From assembly GCF_900492205.1 (NCBI RefSeq), contig NZ_UEYQ01000005.1:124001-188000 (forward strand): DNA of 64,000 nucleotides, written 5' to 3'. Below are positions 48,939 to 57,552 of this stretch, piece after piece. The stretch comes from Ciceribacter sp. T2.26MG-112.2. GTDB taxonomy: Bacteria > Pseudomonadota > Alphaproteobacteria > Rhizobiales > Rhizobiaceae. Position numbers and translations under genes: made by a program. The first letter of the stretch is position 1. Each line of letters begins with the position of its first letter. The notes under the pieces were generated by a model. That model ran no database searches. It saw nothing but the letters and a program-made list of their open reading frames with translations, and was not told the origin of the DNA.

Positions 48939-50945
48939 ATGTCAGAATCCGTTTCCCTCACTTTTCCCGATGGCTCCGTCCGCGCTTATCCTGCGGGCAC
49001 GACCGGCCGCGAGGTCGCCGAGGCGATTTCCAAGTCGCTGGCCAAGAAGGCGCTCGCGATCACGCTCGACGGTACCTTGCGCGATCTCTCCGATCCCATC
49101 GAGACCGGTGCGATCGAGATCGTGACCCGCCAGGATCCGCGCGCACTCGAACTCATCCGCCACGACACGGCCCACGTCATGGCCGAGGCGGTGCAGGAAT
49201 TGTGGCCCGGTACCCAGGTGACCATCGGTCCGGTGATCGAAAACGGCTTCTACTACGACTTCAAGCGCGTCCACCCGGACACCCGCGAGGACTGGCCCTT
49301 CACGCCCGAAGATCTGCCGAGGATCGAGAAGCGCATGAAGGAGATCATCCAGCGCAACAAGCCGTTCACCAAGGAGATCTGGTCGCGCGACAAGGCCCGT
49401 GACGTCTTCGCCGACAAGGGCGAGGCCTACAAGGTCGAGTTGGTCGATGCGATACCGGCCGACCAGGACCTGAAGATCTATTTCCAGGGCGACTGGTTCG
49501 ACCTTTGCCGGGGGCCGCACATGGCCTCGACCGGCCAGATCGGCACGGCCTTCAAGCTGATGAAGGTGGCCGGCGCCTATTGGCGCGGCGATTCGACCAA
49601 GCCGATGCTGACCCGCATCTACGGTACGGCCTGGGCCGAGCAAGAACAGCTCGACAACTACCTTCACATCTTGGCAGAAGCCGAAAAGCGCGACCACCGC
49701 AAGCTTGGTCGCGAAATGGACCTGTTCCACTTCCAGGAAGAGGGTCCCGGCGTCGTCTTCTGGCACGGCAAGGGCTGGAGCATGTTCCAGTCGCTGGTCG
49801 CCTATATGCGCCGCCGTCTCGCTGGGACCTATCAGGAGGTCAATGCACCGCAGGTTCTCGACAAGTCGCTGTGGGAGACTTCGGGTCACTGGGGCTGGTA
49901 CCGCGACAACATGTTCAAGGTGACGGTGGCCGGCGACGAAACCGATGACGAGCGGGTCTTCGCGCTGAAGCCTATGAACTGCCCCGGCCACGTACAGATC
50001 TTCAAGCATGGCTTGAAGTCTTACCGTGAATTGCCTGTTCGCCTTGCGGAATTTGGCAACGTCCATCGCTACGAACCGTCCGGTGCCCTGCACGGCTTGA
50101 TGCGTGTGCGCGGATTTACCCAGGACGACGCGCATGTGTTCTGCACCGACGAGCAGCTGGCCGCCGAATGCCTGCGGATCAACGACCTCATCCTCTCGGT
50201 CTACGAGGATTTCGGCTTTAGCGAGATCGTCGTGAAGCTTTCCACCCGCCCGGACAAGCGCGTCGGCTCCGACGCGCTGTGGGATCGTGCGGAAAGCGTC
50301 ATGATGGAGGTCTTGAAGCAAATCGAGGCGCAGTCCGGCGGACGCATCAAGACCGGCATTCTGCCGGGCGAGGGCGCCTTCTATGGTCCGAAGTTCGAAT
50401 ATACCCTGAAGGACGCCATCGGCCGTGAATGGCAGTGCGGCACGACCCAGGTCGACTTCAACCTGCCGGAACGATTCGGTGCCTTCTACATCGACCAGAA
50501 CTCGGAGAAGACCCAGCCGGTGATGATCCACCGTGCCGTCTGCGGTTCGATGGAGCGTTTTCTCGGTATCCTGATCGAGAACTATGCCGGGCATATGCCG
50601 CTGTGGTTCGCGCCGGTTCAGGCGGTGGTCGCGACGATCACCTCGGAAGCCGACGAGTACGGCAAGGAGGTCGCCGAGGCCTTGCGCGAGGCGGGTCTCT
50701 CGGTCGAGACCGACTTCCGCAACGAGAAGATCAACTACAAGGTCCGCGAGCACTCGGTGACCAAGGTCCCGGTCATCATCGTCTGCGGCAAGCGCGAGGC
50801 GGAGGAGCGCACCGTCAACATCCGCCGTCTCGGTTCGCAGGACCAGGTGCCGATGACGCTGGACGAGGCGATCGCATCGCTCAGCTTCGAGGCAACGCCT
50901 CCGGACGTGAAGCGCAAGCTGGCGGCCAAGGCTGCCAGAGGCTGA
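48939..50945 (+). CDS. thrS: Threonine-tRNA ligase
   Basis: 668 residues. The N-terminal TGS domain is residues about 1-65, an editing-type domain about 80-230 ([16 protein letters not shown] and [12 protein letters not shown]), the class II catalytic core about 240-540 with [17 protein letters not shown] (motif 2) and [14 protein letters not shown] (motif 3), and the anticodon-binding domain about 545-660. It charges tRNA-Thr and edits Ser-tRNA-Thr. AAGGAG seven bases ahead of the ATG at 48939. A two-hairpin element with a T-tract lies 41 bases upstream of that ATG. Confidence 0.97.
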   Translation: MSESVSLTFPDGSVRAYPAGTTGREVAEAISKSLAKKALAITLDGTLRDLSDPIETGAIEIVTRQDPRALELIRHDTAHVMAEAVQELWPGTQVTIGPVIENGFYYDFKRVHPDTREDWPFTPEDLPRIEKRMKEIIQRNKPFTKEIWSRDKARDVFADKGEAYKVELVDAIPADQDLKIYFQGDWFDLCRGPHMASTGQIGTAFKLMKVAGAYWRGDSTKPMLTRIYGTAWAEQEQLDNYLHILAEAEKRDHRKLGREMDLFHFQEEGPGVVFWHGKGWSMFQSLVAYMRRRLAGTYQEVNAPQVLDKSLWETSGHWGWYRDNMFKVTVAGDETDDERVFALKPMNCPGHVQIFKHGLKSYRELPVRLAEFGNVHRYEPSGALHGLMRVRGFTQDDAHVFCTDEQLAAECLRINDLILSVYEDFGFSEIVVKLSTRPDKRVGSDALWDRAESVMMEVLKQIEAQSGGRIKTGILPGEGAFYGPKFEYTLKDAIGREWQCGTTQVDFNLPERFGAFYIDQNSEKTQPVMIHRAVCGSMERFLGILIENYAGHMPLWFAPVQAVVATITSEADEYGKEVAEALREAGLSVETDFRNEKINYKVREHSVTKVPVIIVCGKREAEERTVNIRRLGSQDQVPMTLDEAIASLSFEATPPDVKRKLAAKAARG

Positions 50946-50967
50946 GACCCGCACCAGAAGACGAAAA

Positions 50968-50999
50968 AAGGGCCGCCCGGATCTTTCGGGCGGCCCTTT
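50968..50999. terminator. Intrinsic terminator between convergent thrS and secreted-protein genes
   Basis: AAGGGCCGCCCG (50968-50979) and CGGGCGGCCCTT (50987-50998) form a 12-bp stem with a 7-base loop. T-rich/A-rich flanks occur on both sides (AAAAAA before, TTTC after), consistent with a bidirectional terminator. Confidence 0.82.
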
Positions 51000-51054
51000 C
51001 CGTGGAGGCGGGCACTCTATCCGGCGAGATTCGCGGAAACCCGGCCTCGCCGAT

Positions 51055-52002
51055 TTACTGGGTCAGCAGGATTTCGACGTCCTCGTTGCGGCCGGCGTCC
51101 ACGGCAAAATCCTTCTGGTAGATCTTGTCCTTGTTGCGCGCAACGGCGGTATATTCGCCTTCCGCCAGCACCATGACCGGGAAGGCGCTGACGCTTTCGG
51201 CGACGATGTCGCCCGAACCCGCCAGCACCGACCAGGCGGTATCGGCAATCGCCTCGCCGCCGGGTTCCGACACCAGCTTGAGATTGATTTGCGAGGCATG
51301 GTGCTGCATCACCGCCTCGGTCAGCTTGCCTGCCTCGACCTTGATGTCGGCGCGGACCACCGCATTGACCGAACCATATTCCGAAACGATGTGATAGGTG
51401 CCGGCATTGAGACGGACGATCGCGTTCGGCGGCACGTCGGCCAAGACCAGGCCGCGTTCACCATCGGCCAGAGCCTCGGAAGAATAGACGTCGAACTTGA
51501 GTTCCTTGGCCGGTATCCGCGTATCGGGCCCGGAGACGGCGTTGAGGATGATGCCGCCGGCATCGAGGACCATGACCTGCTTTTCCATCTCGCCATCGCG
51601 CGGGACGGTCAGCTTCTTGGTCGCACCGGCGCGTCCAAACGAGACATTGACGAAATAGTCGCCGGGTGCGAGCTGGAAGTCGGCGGAGCCGCCCTCGGCG
51701 CTGGCCAGAAGCGGCAGCTTGCCGTCGGTGCCTGGGATCGGGCTGAATACCCGCCATGACAAACCCTGCTGCATGGCCTCGCCGTCATTGGTCAATCGTG
51801 CCTCGAGGCTGACATTGCGCGATGTCGATGGCGAGATGGTCCCGCCCATATTGGCCGAGAAGGCGTTGAGCTTCGGCATCTTGACCGAGCCGTCCAACTG
51901 CTTGAAGGCCTTGAAAGCGTCTTCGCCATGGGCCGGCGTCAGGGCAAGGAATACCGTCGCCACGACGGAGACGGAGCGGGCAGCATGCATTAGGCAATTC
52001 AT
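51055..52002 (-). CDS. Hypothetical secreted protein
   Basis: 315 residues. A signal peptide (VVATVFLALTPAHGED) precedes a mainly beta mature protein without Cys. Two or three similar Ig-like segments can be seen, each with a VNVSF or INLKL strand and a GxY/F turn (APGDYFVNVSFG, LNAGTYHIVSEYG, LAEGEYTAVARN). The pattern resembles carboxypeptidase-regulatory-like folds. I do not recognise the protein. A GTG at 52011 and an ATG at 51990 are alternative starts. The gene is divergent from the nitroreductase gene. Confidence 0.72.
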   Translation of the reverse strand: MNCLMHAARSVSVVATVFLALTPAHGEDAFKAFKQLDGSVKMPKLNAFSANMGGTISPSTSRNVSLEARLTNDGEAMQQGLSWRVFSPIPGTDGKLPLLASAEGGSADFQLAPGDYFVNVSFGRAGATKKLTVPRDGEMEKQVMVLDAGGIILNAVSGPDTRIPAKELKFDVYSSEALADGERGLVLADVPPNAIVRLNAGTYHIVSEYGSVNAVVRADIKVEAGKLTEAVMQHHASQINLKLVSEPGGEAIADTAWSVLAGSGDIVAESVSAFPVMVLAEGEYTAVARNKDKIYQKDFAVDAGRNEDVEILLTQ

Positions 52003-52111
52003 GGGTGACACGGCAGGTTGACTTCCTCTCCAATGGAAGCAAGTTCAATCCCAATGCGGTGGCAATTTCAAGACGTCGCAGGTGCCAGAAAAGCCGTGAA
52101 AGTGTCTGAAT

Positions 52112-52696
52112 ATGAAAAATGATATCAAGCTGATCGATTATCTCGCCACACGCCGCTCGGTTCCGGCCTTCCAGATGTGCGAACCGGGTCCTTCGACCGC
52201 CGAACTCGAACAGATCCTGACGCTGGCCGTGCGTGTTCCCGACCACGGAAAAATCGCGCCCTGGCGATTCGTCGTCTATCGTGGCGCCGAGCGCGCCCGT
52301 ATCGGCGAGGCGCTTCTGGCCATGGCGCTCAAGAAGAATCCCGAACTGTCCGAAGAGATGATCGGCGTCGAGCGCGCCCGCTTCACCCGGGCGCCGGTGG
52401 TGATCGGCGTCATCAGCACCGCCGGTCCGCATGTGAAAATTCCCGAATGGGAACAGCTGATGTCGGCTGGCGCGGTCTGCCTCAATCTGCTTATGGCCGC
52501 CAATGCCCATGGCTATGTTTCGAACTGGCTGACCGAATGGTTCGCCTATGACGAGAAGGCCCATCCGCTGCTCGGCATCAAGCCCGGCGAGAAGGTGGCC
52601 GGATTCATCCACATCGGTTCGACGACGTTCCCGATCACCGAGCGGCCGCGTCCGGCGCTTGGCGATGTCGTCACCTGGGTCGGCGACGAAACGTGA
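52112..52696 (+). CDS. Nitroreductase family protein
   Basis: 194 residues of the FMN-dependent nitroreductase fold, small YdjA-like type. Motifs are [11 protein letters not shown] (FMN phosphate binding) at the N-terminus, [14 protein letters not shown] near residue 42, and [20 protein letters not shown] near 120. Family enzymes reduce nitro groups, quinones or other electrophiles with NAD(P)H. The substrate is unknown. Its TGA overlaps the ATG of the next gene (TGATG), so the two are translated together. Confidence 0.9.
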   Translation: MKNDIKLIDYLATRRSVPAFQMCEPGPSTAELEQILTLAVRVPDHGKIAPWRFVVYRGAERARIGEALLAMALKKNPELSEEMIGVERARFTRAPVVIGVISTAGPHVKIPEWEQLMSAGAVCLNLLMAANAHGYVSNWLTEWFAYDEKAHPLLGIKPGEKVAGFIHIGSTTFPITERPRPALGDVVTWVGDET

Positions 52697-53319
52697 TGTT
52701 CTACGAGACCGCGGACAATCGGCATGGCCTGGCGCACGATCCCTTCAAGGCGATCGTCGCGCCGCGGCCGATCGGCTGGATCGGCACGAAGGGGCGGGAC
52801 GGATCGTTGAACCTGTCGCCCTATTCCTTCTTCAACGCGGTGAGCGACCGGCCGAAGATCGTCATGTTCTCGTCGAGCGGGCGAAAGGACACGCTGCGCA
52901 ATGCGACCGAGACCGGTGTTTTCTCGGTCAATTATGTCAGCGCCGATCTGGTTGCCGCGATGAACGCGTCGTCCATTGCCGTGCCTTACGGCACGGACGA
53001 ATTCGCCCTTGCCGGCCTGACGCCGGTCATGGGGCGGTTGGTCGACGCGCCTTTTGTCGGCGAGGCCTATGCCGTGCTCGAATGCCGGGTGACCGAGATC
53101 CACACGCTGAAGACGGTCGACGGCACCGATAGCGACAGCCATGCCGTGTTCGGCCAGGTGGTCGCCATCCATATAGACGAACGGGTCATCCGCGACGGTC
53201 GCTTCGACGTGGCACTTGCCCGGCCGGTGACCCGCCTCGGCTATATGGATTACGCCGAGGTGCAGCCGGTCTTCGAACTCCAAAGGCCGAAACCGCCCAT
53301 TGGCGGCGATCAGCCATAG
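52696..53319 (+). CDS. Flavin reductase family protein
   Basis: 207 residues of the FMN-binding split-barrel class: PFKAIVAPRPIGWIGTKGRDGSLNLSPYSFFNAVSDRPKIVMFSSSGRKDTLRN, then ETGVFSVNYVSADL. This type is often annotated as a DIM6/NTAB-like flavoprotein. It shares an overlapping start with the nitroreductase gene, so it may supply or share FMNH2 with it. It converges on the CitE-like gene, overlapping by 10 bases. Confidence 0.9.
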   Translation: MFYETADNRHGLAHDPFKAIVAPRPIGWIGTKGRDGSLNLSPYSFFNAVSDRPKIVMFSSSGRKDTLRNATETGVFSVNYVSADLVAAMNASSIAVPYGTDEFALAGLTPVMGRLVDAPFVGEAYAVLECRVTEIHTLKTVDGTDSDSHAVFGQVVAIHIDERVIRDGRFDVALARPVTRLGYMDYAEVQPVFELQRPKPPIGGDQP

Positions 53320-54068
53320 GCGGCGGCGATCGCCGGCAGATGGTCCGGCGTCTCGGTGATCAGCGCGGTAAACCCGTCGCGGCGGGCCGCGGCGCAGGCG
53401 CGTTCCAGATCTCCGCCCGCAAGGGAAAGGTCGAGCCAATCGAGCGCCGCCACTCGAGCCTTGGCCGCGCCGAGCAGGGTCAGCCCACGGCTGAGCGCAA
53501 CGGGCGCCGATTCGTCGCCCTGCCGATCCGGCGAGCCCGGAACCTGCAGCTCTGCCGCAAGGGCCGTGGCAGCGCGGCCGACGGCCCTCAGCCGCGGCGT
53601 CCGGCCGGCAAAGCTTGCGAACGTAAGCAGGCCCGAGGCATTGTCGCCGATCATGACGATCAGCGGGGTCTCGCCGGGTTCGCGCCCCGCCATCGCTTCG
53701 GCCACCGCGAGCGCGACATCGAGCCTCTGCAACTCCGTCCCATCGGCGACGCCCGAAAGGACGATGCCGTCGGGGCGAGCCGGGATCAGGATTTCCAGTC
53801 GCTCGTCGAGCGCGTCGCTGTCGAGTGACGAATCGACGAGAGCGAGCAGCGGCGTTTCGTCGTCGACTGCCCTGCGGTGGGTCATGAAGAGTGCCGCCGC
53901 CTGCCAGTCCGCAATCGATTCTCCGGTGATGATGACCAGCGCATCGGCCGATGGCGCCAATTGGCCGGCATCGTCCGTCGCCCGCACGACCAGGAGAGAA
54001 TACAAAGGCTTGCCGCCGATGCTGAGGCTTGAAGGGATGGGCAAAGGGATCTCGCGGTTAACGGACAT
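53310..54068 (-). CDS. CitE/HpcH-like aldolase-family protein, divergent
   Basis: 252 residues resembling citrate-lyase beta / HpcH aldolases. YSLLVVRATDDAGQLAPSADALVI resembles the family's first strands, and LSRGLTLLGAAKARVAALDWLDL with a final TPDHLPAIAAAYG resembles the last blocks. The catalytic Arg and the metal-binding Glu and Asp of active members are not clearly present, so it may be inactive or a distant relative. ATG at 54068 is used; a longer start at 54110 is possible. It is divergent from the DUF2336 gene. Confidence 0.6.
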   Translation of the reverse strand: MSVNREIPLPIPSSLSIGGKPLYSLLVVRATDDAGQLAPSADALVIITGESIADWQAAALFMTHRRAVDDETPLLALVDSSLDSDALDERLEILIPARPDGIVLSGVADGTELQRLDVALAVAEAMAGREPGETPLIVMIGDNASGLLTFASFAGRTPRLRAVGRAATALAAELQVPGSPDRQGDESAPVALSRGLTLLGAAKARVAALDWLDLSLAGGDLERACAAARRDGFTALITETPDHLPAIAAAYG

Positions 54069-54155
54069 GGTGAACCAATTCTTAAACACTTTCCCGCTAG
54101 CGTGAAGCATGGCTGATCGGCCAGGCGTTTTTCTCTTCGGGGATTGGGTTTTTCA

Positions 54156-55289
54156 GTGATCGTGGCGGCTTTTCTTCGGTGGGTGGAAACGGCAAAGGCA
54201 GGGGACAGGGCGCGCGCGGCCAATGCACTGGCGAGGGCCTTTCTGCGCTCGGCCATGGCGCCTCAGGAGCGCCGCGCCGCGCATGTGGCGCTGATCTATC
54301 TGCTCGATGATCCTTCGCCGCGCGTCAGGCTGGCGCTCGCCGAGGTTCTGGGAAGTTCGTCCGACGCACCGCGCGGTCTTGTGGTTTCGCTTGCCGAGGA
54401 CCAGCCGGAAATCGCCGCGCTGCCAATCCTGAATTCCCCGGTTCTGACCGATGCGGATCTGGTCGATCTGGCCGGACGCGGCAGCGCTTCGACCCGCGCA
54501 CTGATCGCTGCGAGAGCGGGCTTGTCCCGCGGCGTCGCGGCAGCACTTGCTGAAATTGGCGACGCGGAGGAAGTTGTCGTCCTGCTGGAAAACCCGACGG
54601 CACAAATTGCGCGGCTGACCTTGAAGCGCATCGCCGAGCGACACGGCGCAAACGACGGCGTGCGGTCGCTGCTGCTCGAGCGCGCCGACCTGCCGGCCGC
54701 CGTACGCCAATTGCTGGTGCAATGCGTCGCCGAGGCTCTCTCCGGTTCCGCCTTCGTCCGGGCGGCGATCGGTGCGCGTCGGATCGAACGGGTGACGCGA
54801 GAGGCCGGACATGCGGCGACGATCGCCATCCTGGGTAATGTCACGGCCGATGAATTGCCGGTGCTGGTCGAGCATCTGCGGGCCGAGCGCCGACTGACGC
54901 CCGCCTTCCTGATGCAGGCCTTGTGCCTGGGCCGGACGGATTTCTTTGCCGCGGCCATCACCCTTCTCTCGGGCGTCGAGGAGCGGCGGGTGCGCTCGAT
55001 CCTGGCGACGGCACGCCACCATGCGGTGCGCGCCCTCATCGAATCGGCCGGTCTTGCGCGCGAGGTCAGCGCCGTCTTCGTCGAGGCCATCCTGCTTTGG
55101 CGCAATGCGGTCCACAGCGCCAGCGACGAGACCGACAATATCGCCCCGCTGCTGGCCGAGAGGCTTCAAGGCTCCGTCCCGCATTCCCCGTCCGCTTGTG
55201 AACTGATCGAGATGGTGGGCAAGCTGGCCGTCGCCGAAGAACGACGGCGCGCCCGCGACTATGCGACGGGCCTGGCTCTTGTCGCCTGA
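54156..55289 (+). CDS. DUF2336 protein
   Basis: 377 residues of an all-helical, HEAT-like repeat protein: AANALARAFLRSAMAPQERRAAHVALIYLLDDPSPRVRLALAEVLGSS is the first repeat region and matches the DUF2336 family found in alphaproteobacteria. Function is not established. The GTG at 54156 is preferred (MIVAAFLRW) since the TTG at 54144 abuts the Shine-Dalgarno-like GGGGA. It is divergent from the CitE-like gene. Confidence 0.82.
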   Translation: MIVAAFLRWVETAKAGDRARAANALARAFLRSAMAPQERRAAHVALIYLLDDPSPRVRLALAEVLGSSSDAPRGLVVSLAEDQPEIAALPILNSPVLTDADLVDLAGRGSASTRALIAARAGLSRGVAAALAEIGDAEEVVVLLENPTAQIARLTLKRIAERHGANDGVRSLLLERADLPAAVRQLLVQCVAEALSGSAFVRAAIGARRIERVTREAGHAATIAILGNVTADELPVLVEHLRAERRLTPAFLMQALCLGRTDFFAAAITLLSGVEERRVRSILATARHHAVRALIESAGLAREVSAVFVEAILLWRNAVHSASDETDNIAPLLAERLQGSVPHSPSACELIEMVGKLAVAEERRRARDYATGLALVA

Positions 55290-55314
55290 CATCGATGTCG
55301 GTGCTCGTTCCGGT

Positions 55315-55746
55315 TCACGGCGAGATCTTCTTGGCGACCCAGGAATAGCCGTCTGCGACGACATGCAGCGGGGTTTCGAACACCATACGGATGTCCTGCG
55401 TATCGGGTAGAACCTTGCGGATCTTGCCGACGGCGCGTGCTGCCAGCGACTGGCGTTCGCTTTCCGGCAGGGTCGCTGCCGGTCCTGGAAGCGGGGCTGG
55501 GTCGGCGATTGCCGGCTTTGCCGCACCCGCGGGGGGCGCGGCGACCTCCGCCTGCGTGTCGGGCGGCTGGCAGACCGCAACCAGCATCGGGTAGCTGACA
55601 CCCGAATAGCCCGCCAATATCTTCTCCGAGGCGGCGTCGCAGAGCGCCACCGAGACGAAGTGCTCCTGCGCGGTGGCGACGTAGTGGCACTGGGTCACGC
55701 TGTCGTCGCAGCCGAGGATGGTCATGACGATGAGGGCGGTCTGCAT
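55315..55746 (-). CDS. Hypothetical protein
   Basis: 143 residues. The N-terminal 65 residues have four Cys (GCDDSVTQCHYVA, ALCDAA, AVCQPP), likely forming disulfides if the chain is exported, though no classic signal peptide is seen (MQTALIVMTILG is short). A Pro/Ala-rich linker (about 68-92) leads to a C-terminal segment with VFETPLHVVADGYSWVAKKISP. I do not recognise it. It converges on the DUF2336 gene, with 25 bases between stops. Confidence 0.6.
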   Translation of the reverse strand: MQTALIVMTILGCDDSVTQCHYVATAQEHFVSVALCDAASEKILAGYSGVSYPMLVAVCQPPDTQAEVAAPPAGAAKPAIADPAPLPGPAATLPESERQSLAARAVGKIRKVLPDTQDIRMVFETPLHVVADGYSWVAKKISP

Positions 55747-55857
55747 GGGCTGGTCCGGTGTTGATGGCGCGGGGCGGCGGGGTCAATAAAGCGAGTTCAA
55801 ACAGAGGATTGCAGCCAAACCAAGACCGGGTGATCCGGCCTGTGACCTGCGGCAGCT

Positions 55858-57084
55858 TCAACTCCGCGCGTGGATGGTGGGTGTTTCCGCGGGGACGGGA
55901 TCGGCGGCATAGGGCCCCGGTACATCTTCGCTCGCAAGGCCCGCAGCGCCGGTTCTCGCCGGATCCGCCAGCGCTACTTCGCGGATCCATTCCCGCCAGA
56001 TCGAGACGATCAGCGCCATCAGTACCGGACCGATGAACAGACCGAGAAAACCCATGGTCTTCACCCCGCCGACCAGACCGAAGAAGGTGGGCAGAAAAGG
56101 CAGCTTGATCGGTCCGCCGACGAGTCGTGGACGGATCGTCTTGTCGACGATGAAGAGTTCCACGGTGCCCCAGACGAAAAGAGCGATACCCTGGATATAG
56201 GCGCCGCTGGCGACGAGATAGATTGACACCAGCGTGAAGGAAAGAGGCGCACCGCCCGGTATCAACGCCATGACGCCGGTGAGCACGCCAAGCGTGACGG
56301 GCGAGGGGACGCCGGCCATCCAGTAGGCGATGCCGAGTACGATACCCTCTCCGATGGCGATCAGGGTCATGCCGGTCACCGTCGAACTGATGGTGGCCGG
56401 GACGACGCGGGAGATGCGTTCCCATCGCGTCGGCAGGATGCGCTCGCCCAGAAGGTCCAGCTGGCGCGAGAAGTTGGAGCCGTCACGATAGACGAAGAAC
56501 AGGGCGATCAGCATGAAGAGCAGGGTCAGGGCCAGATGGAAGACGCCATCGCCGGCGGCGACCAGGGCCCGATAGATATTGCCGATATTGGCGCCGCTGA
56601 CGATCTGGATGAGTTCACCGATCGCGCCGGGAGAGCCGATATGCTCCCGCCACTTCTCCGAGAGCCACTCGCCGACGCCGGGAAGCCGGGTTATCCACTC
56701 CGGCGGGGGCGAGCCGATCCGGTTGACCTCGAGCGTCCAGCCGATCCACTGACGCAGTTCCTCGACGGTGTAGGCGATCGCGATTCCGATCGGGACGATG
56801 AGGAAGGCGAGAATGGCGAGCAGCGCCAGCGTTGCCCCGACGGTCGTATTGCCCCCGATCGCTTCGAGAAGCCGGCGGTAGAGGGGCCAACTCGCGAAGG
56901 CGATGACGAGTGCGGCGAGGACGGGCACGGCGAAGCCATGGAAGAAGTAGATCGCGGCAATCACGATCAGCACCAGCAGCCAGCGGGCAGCCGAAATCGG
57001 CGTGATGAGGGCGGATCTGCTCGGGGTGGTCGGGCCCAGCCAGCGGGGGCCGGGTTGCGGCTTGGGTTCTTCGGCCTTGCTCAC
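55858..57084 (-). CDS. AI-2E family transporter (YdiK/PerM type)
   Basis: 408 residues with about seven or eight membrane helices: paired helices near the N-terminus (WLLVLIVIAAIYFFHGFAVPVLAALVIAFASW), a soluble middle segment (about 130-220), and a C-terminal bundle with PGGAPLSFTLVSIYLVASG and KLPFLPTFFGLVGGVKTMGFLGLFIGP. The family is named for TqsA but most members do not export autoinducer 2, so the substrate is unknown. GTG at 57084 is the start; the longer frame to 57216 has no translation signal. A 57152-57523 gene precedes it on the same strand. Confidence 0.83.
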   Translation of the reverse strand: MSKAEEPKPQPGPRWLGPTTPSRSALITPISAARWLLVLIVIAAIYFFHGFAVPVLAALVIAFASWPLYRRLLEAIGGNTTVGATLALLAILAFLIVPIGIAIAYTVEELRQWIGWTLEVNRIGSPPPEWITRLPGVGEWLSEKWREHIGSPGAIGELIQIVSGANIGNIYRALVAAGDGVFHLALTLLFMLIALFFVYRDGSNFSRQLDLLGERILPTRWERISRVVPATISSTVTGMTLIAIGEGIVLGIAYWMAGVPSPVTLGVLTGVMALIPGGAPLSFTLVSIYLVASGAYIQGIALFVWGTVELFIVDKTIRPRLVGGPIKLPFLPTFFGLVGGVKTMGFLGLFIGPVLMALIVSIWREWIREVALADPARTGAAGLASEDVPGPYAADPVPAETPTIHARS

Positions 57085-57151
57085 GTCTCTACCGGTCCAT
57101 TTTCTGTGTTGCCCAGCATATGGGGCATTCTCCGCGGGCACGCAAGGACGC

Positions 57152-57523
57152 TTAAGGCAAAGCCGGCGGCGCCGGTGAAGTCCGGCACATGAACGGCAGG
57201 AAGGAACTGGCCGCACCGCCGTTCATCGCCATCAGCGTGAGCGCATTGGCGAACTCCATATCGCCTGGCGATGTCGGGCATATGTCGGCGCCGTTCGAAC
57301 AGCCGGCGGAGATGAAATTGCGATTGCCACGGATGAAGCCGTCGGTGATGCCGCGCCCCTCAAAGACCTTCAGCAGATCGGTGAAAGCCCGGCGGTAGCG
57401 ATCGCATTTCTCGATCGTCCAGGCATCGGGCGCTGCAACGTCGTCCTGGCTTGCGGCGCTGGCGCTGGATGGGGCGAGGACCAAGCTTGAAAGGAGGATC
57501 GCCGTGGCGGGACGGAGTCTCAT
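57152..57523 (-). CDS. Hypothetical secreted protein
   Basis: 123 residues with a signal peptide (ATAILLSSLVLAPSSASAAS). The mature domain has about four Cys (EKCDRYRR, AGCSNGADICPTS, PFMCRTS) that could make two disulfides. I see some similarity to Rap1a/Tai-like immunity proteins (small secreted Cys proteins with a GF-x-x-G-turn), but this is weak and I do not assert it. It lies 29 bases after the parE stop and may share its transcript. Confidence 0.6.
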   Translation of the reverse strand: MRLRPATAILLSSLVLAPSSASAASQDDVAAPDAWTIEKCDRYRRAFTDLLKVFEGRGITDGFIRGNRNFISAGCSNGADICPTSPGDMEFANALTLMAMNGGAASSFLPFMCRTSPAPPALP

Positions 57524-57552
57524 CTCAACTCTCCCGCCCGGACGTTCGTCCG

